From Dehalococcoidia bacterium (lineage in GTDB: Bacteria > Chloroflexota > Dehalococcoidia > GIF9 > AB-539-J10): a stretch of DNA of 11,124 nucleotides. The position numbers and the translations under genes are program-made. Below are positions 5,752 to 11,124 of this stretch, piece by piece; position 1 is the first letter of the stretch; each line of letters starts with the position of its first letter. Under the pieces are notes generated by a model. It was not told the origin of the DNA. It did not search any database and saw only the letters and a list, made by a program, of their open reading frames with translations. The stretch is from the NCBI GenBank assembly GCA_004375885.1, contig SOJG01000095.1, positions 1 through 11,124 of the forward strand, read 5' to 3'.

Positions 5752-7749
5752 CTAATTCTGTCGTTTCGCTATGGGTGAAACCAGTTCCTCGTCCTTTCTC
5801 AATTCGATTATACGATCGCGGATCAGGGCAGCTTTCTCAAACTCCAGATTCTTGGCCGCTGCTCTCATCTGAGTTTCCAGTTGCCTGATGAGGTGAAAGA
5901 TCTCCTCTTTGGAAACGGGAGTAACTGCATAAGGAGCCCTCGTCTCGGCTACCGCTTGAAATCTCTCAGTTATATCTTTGATCGCCTTCTTGATTCCCTG
6001 GGGGGTTATGCCGTGCTCCTTGTTGTAGGCTTCCTGGATGGCGCGCCGCCGTTCGGTCTCTTCTATCGCCTTCTGCATGGATTGAGTAACGGTATCAGCG
6101 TACATTATGACCTGGGCATTGAGATGTCTGGCGGCACGCCCCATGGTCTGAATGAGTGCTTCCTCAGACCTGAGATAACCTTCCTTGTCAGCATCCAATA
6201 TGGCTACCAGGCTCACCTCAGGCAAGTCCAATCCTTCGCGGAGAAGATTGATACCTACCACTACGTCATAGACGCCGAGTCGCAGGTCTCGCAGAATCTC
6301 CACTCGCTCCAAAGTCTCGACCTCTGCATGAAGGTGGTGAGTTTTGATCTCCATCTCCTTCAAGTAGTCGCTCAGTTCCTCTGCCATACGCTTGGTGAGG
6401 GTGGTTACCAGGCAACGCTCCCCCCTGGCTACTCTGGCTTTTATCTGGTAGATAAGGTCATCGATCTGCCCCTTAACGGGCTTAACCTCCACCGTGGGCT
6501 CCAGCAGACCCGTGGGGCGAACCAACTGCTCGACTACCTGCCCGCTACGCTCGTATTCATAGGGCTTGGGCGTAGCAGAAACGTAAATGACCTGATTGAT
6601 ATGCCGGTTAAACTCGTCAAAATTGAGCGGGCGATTGTCCAGGGCCGAAGGCAAACGGAAGCCGTAATCAACCAGCGTTCGTTTTCGAGAGGTATCACCA
6701 TGATACATTCCTCGTATCTGCGGCAGTGTCATGTGAGATTCATCGATGAACAATAGGAAGTCGTCAGGGAAGTAATCCAGTAGGGTCCAGGGCGTACTCC
6801 CCGGCGCGCGCCGCTGGAGATGTCGGGAGTAGTTCTCAATCCCTGTGCAGTAACCCACCTCTTTAAGCATCTCAACGTCGTAGTTGGTCCGGGCCTCGAG
6901 CCTCTGGGCCTCCAGTAGCTTTTCCTGGCTCTTGAACTCCCCTAGTCTTTCCTCCAGCTCCGCTTTGATATCCTTGATTGCTGCAATCAACTTCTCCTGA
7001 GAAGTAACGAAGTGCTTTCCGGGGTAAATATCGACTTGATCGAGGTGCGCGAGCACCTCGCCGGTTAGAGGGTCGACCTGCACGATGCGCTCAATCTCAT
7101 GCCCCCAGAATTCTATTCTGAGGGCCGTCTCCTCATAGGGTGGCTGGATCTCAAGGGTGTCACCCCGAATACGGAATCGGCCCCTGGTGAAGTCATGGTC
7201 GTTTCTCTCGTATTGCATATCCACCAAGTGGCGGACCAATTTATCTCGTCTGTACTGCTTGTTCCTTTCAATGGTGAGGACGAAGCCCCGATATTCCTCA
7301 GGCGCACCCAGGCTATAGATACAGGAGACCGAAGCGACGATGATTATGTCTCGGCGGGTGAGCAGGGACATGGTGGCTGCGTGCCTTAGCTTGTCAATCT
7401 CCTCATTTATCTCGGTTTCCTTCTCAATATAAAGGTCGGTGCTGGGGATATAAGCCTCCGGCTGATAGTAGTCATAGTAGCTCACAAAATACTCCACAGC
7501 GTTTTCGGGAAAGAACTCCTTGAACTCGGTTGCCAGCTGAGCGGCCAGTGTCTTGTTGTGACAGATAATGAGGGTAGGTCTCTGTAGTCGCTCAATTATG
7601 CTAGCCATCGTGAATGTCTTGCCACTCCCAGTGACCCCCACCAGTGTCTGTTCTCGGTAGCCTTTGTTCAGGCCACTGACCAACTCGTCTACGGCCTGCG
7701 GCTGGTCGCCAGTAAGGTGGAAATCGGAGACTATCTTGAACTCGGCCAT
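5752..7749 (-). CDS. uvrB: UvrABC nucleotide excision repair subunit B
   Basis: UvrB is the DNA-loading helicase of nucleotide excision repair. UvrA delivers it to the lesion, it inserts a beta-hairpin between strands, and it recruits UvrC for incision. The 665-residue protein is full length. Walker A is GVTGSGKT (38-45) and the damage-probing hairpin is YFVSYYDYYQPEAY (87-100). The DEAD-like motif II is DESH (336-339), SATP (391-394) is motif III and QTMGRAAR (534-541) is motif VI. A C-terminal UVR helical hairpin (about 619-653), which contacts UvrC, is present. No uvrA or uvrC is in the window. The ATG at 7749 has no clear Shine-Dalgarno site. I see no convincing SOS-type operator in the 169-base divergent gap. 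The 291-codon frame on the opposite strand (5881-6756) is a shadow. Confidence 0.98.
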   Translation of the reverse strand: MAEFKIVSDFHLTGDQPQAVDELVSGLNKGYREQTLVGVTGSGKTFTMASIIERLQRPTLIICHNKTLAAQLATEFKEFFPENAVEYFVSYYDYYQPEAYIPSTDLYIEKETEINEEIDKLRHAATMSLLTRRDIIIVASVSCIYSLGAPEEYRGFVLTIERNKQYRRDKLVRHLVDMQYERNDHDFTRGRFRIRGDTLEIQPPYEETALRIEFWGHEIERIVQVDPLTGEVLAHLDQVDIYPGKHFVTSQEKLIAAIKDIKAELEERLGEFKSQEKLLEAQRLEARTNYDVEMLKEVGYCTGIENYSRHLQRRAPGSTPWTLLDYFPDDFLLFIDESHMTLPQIRGMYHGDTSRKRTLVDYGFRLPSALDNRPLNFDEFNRHINQVIYVSATPKPYEYERSGQVVEQLVRPTGLLEPTVEVKPVKGQIDDLIYQIKARVARGERCLVTTLTKRMAEELSDYLKEMEIKTHHLHAEVETLERVEILRDLRLGVYDVVVGINLLREGLDLPEVSLVAILDADKEGYLRSEEALIQTMGRAARHLNAQVIMYADTVTQSMQKAIEETERRRAIQEAYNKEHGITPQGIKKAIKDITERFQAVAETRAPYAVTPVSKEEIFHLIRQLETQMRAAAKNLEFEKAALIRDRIIELRKDEELVSPIAKRQN

Positions 7750-7853
7750 CGCGTTCAGTCAGACAACCATTAATATACATGAAACAGTGAAATCCTGCTT
7801 GACTGGATCAAAGAAGAGCGCTGTCTGCCTTTGCCGTGTCAAACGGAAGTGTC

Positions 7854-7882
7854 TTGTTTGAGGCCTCGAGCCATGTTAAGAT
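7854..7882 (+). promoter_or_regulatory. Candidate promoter for the small coiled-coil gene
   Basis: TTGTTT (7854-7859) and TAAGAT (7877-7882) are separated by exactly 17 bases, about 37 bases ahead of the ATG at 7919. Matches to consensus are three and four of six, so the site is plausible rather than strong. It lies in the gap that separates this gene from divergent uvrB. Confidence 0.35.
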
Positions 7883-7918
7883 TGAGTATCCCGGCACGGG
7901 AGAAAGGAAATTGAAGGC

Positions 7919-8179
7919 ATGAAACCCTACGACGAACTCGCTAGAGAACAAGCGAAGAGAGAAGAAGCCCTGTTATCCAAGCTAGCGGGAGAGACCAAGA
8001 TGGAAGAATTAACTGATTTTGAGGCTGGGGTAAGCAAGCGACAGACTGAGACTTTGTTCAAGATAACCACCGAGATAGAGGATACCGAGAATGCCTTGAA
8101 TCAGGTCGATCAGCTTGCTCAAAGACTCAGGAAACATCTGGAGCGGCTAAGGAAGCTGCATCGAACCCTCTCTACGTGA
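7919..8179 (+). CDS. Small helical, probably coiled-coil protein of unknown function
   Basis: The 86-residue product is not recognised. It is rich in Glu, Lys, Arg, Leu and Gln, lacks Cys and Trp, has only two Gly and one Pro (residue 3), and shows heptad-like spacing of hydrophobic residues, especially from about residue 48 to the end (ITTEIEDTENAL, then QLAQRLRKHLERLRKLHRTL). This suggests one or two long amphipathic helices and a soluble oligomeric protein. No signal peptide or membrane segment is present. AAAGGA lies about ten bases before the ATG and GAAGG directly before it, so translation is plausible. It is divergent from uvrB and followed after 107 bases by gltX; co-transcription with gltX is possible. 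Confidence 0.65.
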   Translation: MKPYDELAREQAKREEALLSKLAGETKMEELTDFEAGVSKRQTETLFKITTEIEDTENALNQVDQLAQRLRKHLERLRKLHRTLST

Positions 8180-8218
8180 CGCCTCACGAAAGTTTCGCCT
8201 CATTCGTTTTCATGGGAC

Positions 8219-8250
8219 CACCACAGATGGCGATGAATACATCTGGGGTG
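8219..8250 (+). promoter_or_regulatory. Strong stem-loop in the gltX leader
   Basis: CACCACAGATG (8219-8229) pairs with CATCTGGGGTG (8240-8250) at ten of eleven positions around a ten-base loop. An outer perfect 8-bp complement, TTTCGCCT (8193-8200) with AGGCGAAA (8269-8276), encloses it and ends ten bases before the gltX ATG. No T-run follows, so a plain terminator for the preceding gene is unlikely. A leader structure controlling gltX translation or mRNA stability is the likelier reading. Confidence 0.5.
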
Positions 8251-8286
8251 ATTAGGTAAGGTTAGGTCAGGCGAAAATCTAGCACA

Positions 8287-9750
8287 ATGCAGTCTGCGTT
8301 GGAAACATCGGTGCGAGTTCGCTTTGCGCCCAGTCCTACAGGGTATCCGCACCTGGGGAACATCAGGACTGCCCTGTTCAATTGCCTTTTTGCTCGGCAT
8401 CACGGGGGCAAGTTTATTTTGCGCATTGAGGATACTGACACTGCCCGCAAGGTGGAAGGCGCAACGGAGGCGATACTAGAAGGCTTGCAGTGGTTGGGAC
8501 TAAACTGGGATGAAGGGCCTTACTTCCAGTCACAGCGATTGCCTGTCTATCATGAGATAATAGAGACCTTGCTTGAGACGGGTCATGCGTACTCATGTTA
8601 TTGCTCTCCACAGCGTTTGGAAGCCATGCGTCAGGAACAGGCAAAGCGCAAACAGCCGCCGAAATATGACCGTCGCTGTCGAGATTTAACGCAGCAGGAA
8701 AGAACCAGCTTCGAGACGGCAGGAATCGCTCGGGTGGTTCGCTTCAGAACGCCTCTTGAGGGCGAAACCACTTTCTGCGACTTGATTCACGGTCCGGTGA
8801 CTTTTAAGCACGATACTCTAGATGACTTCGTTTTGCTCAAATCGGATGGTTATCCCACGTATCACCTCGCAAATGTGGTGGATGACCACTTAATGGCTAT
8901 CTCGCATGTCCTGAGGGCTGATGAGTGGCTCTCCAGTGTTCCTCGGCATGTTCTGCTTTACCAGGCTCTGAACTGGCAACCTCCACAGTTCGCTCATCTG
9001 CCCATGATTCTGGGACCTGACCGGGCCAAGTTGTCCAAGAGGCACGGTGCCACCACTATCACGGAATATCGAAGGCAAGGATACCTGCCGGCTGCAATGA
9101 TAAATTTTCTGGCACTGCTCGGCTGGTCGCTTGACGACCGAACTGAATTGCTGTCAATAGAAGAGTTGATGGAGCACTTCTCTCTAGAAAGGGTAGGCAA
9201 AACGCCAGCTATCTTTAATAGGGATAAACTGGAATGGATGAACGGGGTCTACTTGCGCAGGCTAGGCCATGACGAATTTGTCGAAGAGGCCATGCCATTT
9301 CTGGACAGAGATTTACCGGATTCCGTAGGACGTCCTCTGGACAGAGCTTTCGTCAGCAGGGTTTTATCTCTCATCCAGGAGCGAGCCAAAACCCTGGGTG
9401 AAGTTCCCGAACTCGCCCGCTTTTTTTTCCTGAGCGAGCTGCAGTATGATGCAGGCTTGCTCTTGAGCGGGAAATTGGATGCCCAATCGGCTATTGGGGC
9501 TCTTACAGTCGCTGCGCAGCGACTGGAGGAAGCAGCGACCTGGGATGCTGCGGCGCTAGAGGGTATCCTACGTCCTCTGGCTACAGATCTAAGCTTCAGC
9601 ACCGGGAAATTCTTCGGTCTGTTGAGGGTAGCTGTCACGGGGTGTACCGCGGCGCCACCGTTGTTTCAAACCATGGCGGTATTGGGTAAGGAGAAATGTC
9701 TGAAGCGGCTGGATACGGCGGTGCAGATGCTGTCCACCGATTCCAACTAG
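8287..9750 (+). CDS. gltX: Glutamyl-tRNA synthetase
   Basis: This class I aminoacyl-tRNA synthetase charges tRNA-Glu, using ATP, in the cytosol. The 487-residue length is normal. RFAPSPTG (12-19) leads into the HIGH-equivalent HLGN (22-25), RIEDTD (46-51) follows, and the KMSKS-equivalent is KLSKRHG (248-254). A partial zinc-site pattern is visible, with C104, C106 and C131, but no His two residues after C131. Sequence alone does not say whether it is discriminating or also charges tRNA-Gln for the GatCAB route. The ATG at 8287 has no good Shine-Dalgarno site; in-frame TTG (8299) and GTG (8311) codons follow closely but are no better. It lies ahead of the DUF5679 gene and leuS on the same strand. 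Confidence 0.97.
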   Translation: MQSALETSVRVRFAPSPTGYPHLGNIRTALFNCLFARHHGGKFILRIEDTDTARKVEGATEAILEGLQWLGLNWDEGPYFQSQRLPVYHEIIETLLETGHAYSCYCSPQRLEAMRQEQAKRKQPPKYDRRCRDLTQQERTSFETAGIARVVRFRTPLEGETTFCDLIHGPVTFKHDTLDDFVLLKSDGYPTYHLANVVDDHLMAISHVLRADEWLSSVPRHVLLYQALNWQPPQFAHLPMILGPDRAKLSKRHGATTITEYRRQGYLPAAMINFLALLGWSLDDRTELLSIEELMEHFSLERVGKTPAIFNRDKLEWMNGVYLRRLGHDEFVEEAMPFLDRDLPDSVGRPLDRAFVSRVLSLIQERAKTLGEVPELARFFFLSELQYDAGLLLSGKLDAQSAIGALTVAAQRLEEAATWDAAALEGILRPLATDLSFSTGKFFGLLRVAVTGCTAAPPLFQTMAVLGKEKCLKRLDTAVQMLSTDSN

Positions 9751-9858
9751 AATGCCGCATGCAGCTTGGAAATGAGACTCCCGGTAGTTCTTAGTCGCCG
9801 TTTGGCCTGCTGAAACGATGAGAGGCATACAATCTTTGCTTTGCCGACCCCAAAGGTA

Positions 9859-9888
9859 TTGACAAAGCTTCGCTCTTATAGTAACAAT
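9859..9888 (+). promoter_or_regulatory. Candidate promoter for the DUF5679 gene
   Basis: A perfect TTGACA at 9859-9864 is followed after 18 bases by AACAAT (9883-9888), a four-of-six -10 match, inside an AT-rich stretch (about 9877-9900) that also contains TATAGT and TATAAG at less suitable spacing. The start codon at 9924 is about 30 bases beyond the predicted transcription start. It suggests this small gene has its own promoter rather than relying on gltX read-through. Confidence 0.45.
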
Positions 9889-9923
9889 ATAAGTATACAA
9901 GCAAGCATTGAAAGGAGGGTACA

Positions 9924-10067
9924 ATGGCGACAGCTTATTGCATGAAGTGCAGAAAAAAGGTGGAGATAAGGAACCCAAGCCGGGTTATGCTTAAGAATCG
10001 CAGACCCGCAACACGGGGTGTCTGTCCTGCCTGCGGCACAAAAGTATTCAGAATAGAGAAAGCCTGA
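9924..10067 (+). CDS. DUF5679 zinc-ribbon microprotein
   Basis: The 47-residue protein begins MATAYCMKCRKKVEI and ends CPACGTKVFRIEKA, the pattern of the DUF5679 family (AYCxKCR...NGRPA...G.CPxCGTK.FRI). Two CxxC pairs, C6/C9 and C39/C42, should bind one zinc ion. Comparable domains occur at the C-terminus of some topoisomerase I proteins and as free-standing small proteins; nucleic-acid binding is a reasonable guess but no function is established. The start is secure: AAAGGAGG at 9911-9918 is a perfect ribosome site at ideal spacing, the strongest in the window, which argues for high expression. The gene stands between gltX (173 bases upstream) and leuS. Confidence 0.9.
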   Translation: MATAYCMKCRKKVEIRNPSRVMLKNRRPATRGVCPACGTKVFRIEKA

Positions 10068-10380
10068 ATACCTGCGGCGGTCATCGGCGATTGAGAGGGA
10101 TCACGCATCGAGACTGATGCTGCCTGTCTTTGCGTGTTACCCTTGTATTAAACCCACAGGTGAGTGGGACCGAGTTGCTACGCGGTATTTGCCCGCTGAA
10201 TAGATCTTGGTACTTACGGGAATAGTCTCGGCAAGTAGAAACCGGGCGGATTGCCGTCTTCGTGAGACTGTGGGTGGGGTCGCCCTTATCTTCGTATCTT
10301 GCATGAGGGACCTTGGGAGATTCCGGGGCCCTGCTGGTAAACATCGCTCTGTTCTCCCAGCAAAGGTGTGTGGACTAGTT

Positions 10381-10400
10381 TGTCCTCCTCCCGGAGGACA
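10381..10400 (+). repeat. Perfect 8-bp hairpin with a tetraloop
   Basis: TGTCCTCC (10381-10388) and GGAGGACA (10393-10400) are perfect complements around TCCC. The 3' arm contains GGAGG, so the stem would hide a Shine-Dalgarno-like sequence. No T-run follows, so it is not a typical terminator. Confidence 0.5.
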
Positions 10401-10586
10401 TTGGCCTGTGCGCAATTGCTAGAGAGCTCGTCATCGGTTCTACTGTTGACCTTTTTGACAAGCTCACTCTTCGGTCCTTCGGTTTGGTGAGCAGACCTGC
10501 TGTTTCAGGATTTTCAATGATAGGGAGGTGTCCGGTCTGCGTAAAGCAGCCCTGTCCCATGTAGCCGGGACTAATGGCAGCAGCAT

Positions 10587-10820
10587 ATGTTCACCGCCTT
10601 GTCCTTGCTCCTATATGACTTGCTCCTGTTTGGTACTCCTCATCTGCGCGCGTCGCAGCTTCCGATGCACTGCCTTCTCGATTTGGCTGGAACATATGTT
10701 TTCTTGGGGCTGAAGTGGCAGTCCGTTCGCACAACGCTCAGGAGAGCAAGGTCTCGTATACAGCCCCGGGGTAGCGACCACGGCTGCCTCAAAGCTAGGG
10801 TCGAAGCTCATACATGCTGA
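10587..10820 (+). CDS. Leucine-rich short ORF upstream of leuS (speculative leader peptide)
   Basis: The 77-codon frame has 14 Leu codons in its first 43, with clusters LSLLLYDLLLF near the N-terminus and LLDL and FLGL later. Then it turns basic (RTTLRRARSRIQPRG). No ribosome site is seen and no family is recognised. Its position ahead of leucyl-tRNA synthetase, with a terminator-like hairpin between them, invites a leader-peptide reading. It is long for a leader, and T-rich noncoding DNA can give Leu-rich frames by chance. It is listed as a candidate only. Confidence 0.2.
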   Translation: MFTALSLLLYDLLLFGTPHLRASQLPMHCLLDLAGTYVFLGLKWQSVRTTLRRARSRIQPRGSDHGCLKARVEAHTC

Positions 10821-10850
10821 CTCTGCCAGGAGTCGTCCCCATCCTGACTT

Positions 10851-10875
10851 GCCCCCATTGTAGCGGGGCTTTAAA
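10851..10875 (+). terminator. Weak terminator-like hairpin ahead of leuS
   Basis: GCCCC (10851-10855) pairs with GGGGC (10865-10869) around a nine-base loop, followed by TTTAAAT. The stem is short and the T-run is only three bases, so termination would be inefficient at best. The TTTAAA (10870-10875) also lies 17 bases ahead of TAGACT (10893-10898), a weak promoter-like pair (four of six each) that would start transcription almost at the leuS ATG. Confidence 0.3.
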
Positions 10876-10907
10876 TCTATTTGGAATTGCGTTAGACTTT
10901 AGCGAAT

Positions 10908-11124
10908 ATGGCTCAGAGATATAATGCCCGGGAAATCGAGACGAAATGGCAGGAGAAGTGGGCGGCTGACCATATTTACGACGTCAGGGACGATTGTGAG
11001 CGCCCGCAGTTCTATGCCCTGACCATGTTCCCCTATACGTCGGGTGACCTTCACATCGGCCATTGGTACATCATGGCGCCTTCAGACGTCTATGCCAGAT
11101 TCAAAAGGATGCAGGGCTACAATG
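10908..11124 (+). CDS. leuS: Leucyl-tRNA synthetase, N-terminal part (cut by the window end)
   Basis: The frame runs from the ATG at 10908 through 72 complete codons to the window edge. It starts MAQRYNAREIETKWQEKW, the usual opening of bacterial LeuRS, and contains YALTMFPYTSGDLHIGHWY with the class I HIGH motif at H49-H52, followed by PSDVYARFKRMQGYN. LeuRS attaches leucine to tRNA-Leu in the cytosol; its editing domain and KMSKS loop lie beyond the window. There is no Shine-Dalgarno site before the ATG. The gene is preceded by 840 bases without a convincing gene, an unusually long gap for this window. Confidence 0.95.
   Translation, partial: MAQRYNAREIETKWQEKWAADHIYDVRDDCERPQFYALTMFPYTSGDLHIGHWYIMAPSDVYARFKRMQGYN

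Larger units (their letters stand above)
10068..10907. other. 840-base stretch without a convincing gene, upstream of leuS
   Basis: No frame on either strand gives a recognisable protein; several frames of 60-92 codons exist but lack ribosome sites and family resemblance. Possible structure on the plus strand includes a nested stem at 10224-10269 (AGTCTC-GGCAA with TTGCC-GAGACT) and a perfect 8-bp hairpin with a 4-base loop at 10381-10400. Other pairings are GCTCAC with GTGAGC (10462-10492), GCAGACC with GGTCTGC (10491-10540) and GGGGCTG with CAGCCCC (10706-10767). It may be an untranslated leader, an RNA gene or decayed coding sequence. I found no tRNA, tmRNA, RNase P or T-box signature. Confidence 0.5.

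Noticed and set aside
5881..6756. 291-codon open frame on the plus strand
   Set aside because: It lies wholly antisense to uvrB, whose every family motif is present, and its own translation shows no family resemblance or ribosome site.
7750..7918. SOS/LexA operator controlling uvrB
   Set aside because: No clear CTG-N10-CAG or GAAC-N4-GTTC palindrome is present in the divergent gap.
10161..10185. Possible T-box leader of leuS (GAGTGGGACCGAG and GGGTGGGGTCGCCC segments at 10163 and 10271)
   Set aside because: Neither matches the T-box core AGGGTGGNACCGCG, both lie over 600 bases from leuS, and no specifier-loop or antiterminator arrangement could be made out.
10375..10560. Minus-strand frame with KRSTVEP, vaguely like a transposase C-terminal motif
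   Set aside because: Only a few residues match, the rest does not resemble any transposase, and there are no terminal inverted repeats or target-site duplications.

Overview
The window reads as a chromosomal segment of a free-living bacterium with mid-range GC. It contains housekeeping genes (uvrB, gltX, the start of leuS, an M17 leucyl aminopeptidase) mixed with small accessory genes. The gene content would fit a Chloroflexota/Dehalococcoidia-like organism: a DUF5679 zinc-ribbon microprotein, a GLUG-repeat lipoprotein, a DUF362 protein and several genes lacking a clear Shine-Dalgarno site. This placement is inference from gene flavour; no marker here proves it.

Layout. Positions 1-355 (+) hold the tail of an unidentified gene overlapping a small acylphosphatase. 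Positions 362-7749 are almost entirely minus-strand. In transcription order they are uvrB (7749-5752), a GLUG-repeat lipoprotein (5538-4498), a gene-poor stretch with a possible gene remnant and hairpins (about 4497-4005), a P-loop kinase-like ATPase (3965-3378), and a tight trio: leucyl aminopeptidase (3286-1769), metallo-beta-lactamase-fold hydrolase (1772-1125, ATGA overlap) and a DUF362 protein (1102-362). From 7750 onward genes are on the plus strand: a small coiled-coil protein (7919-8179), gltX (8287-9750), a 47-residue DUF5679 zinc ribbon (9924-10067), an 840-bp stretch with no convincing gene, and the first 72 codons of leuS (10908 to the window end).

How the genes relate. The aminopeptidase/hydrolase pair is translationally coupled and probably co-transcribed with DUF362. 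uvrB starts a minus-strand block divergent from the translation-related plus-strand block (gltX, zinc ribbon, leuS). The GLUG lipoprotein is bracketed by an imperfect direct repeat of about 30 bp, which may mean it was inserted or duplicated as a unit.

I see no CRISPR array, intact insertion sequence, tRNA or rRNA, and no strong case for a new multi-gene system. The most interesting points are regulatory or architectural: an apparently leaderless kinase promoter, a strong hairpin in the gltX leader, a leucine-rich short ORF followed by a terminator-like hairpin ahead of leuS, and the repeat-flanked GLUG gene.
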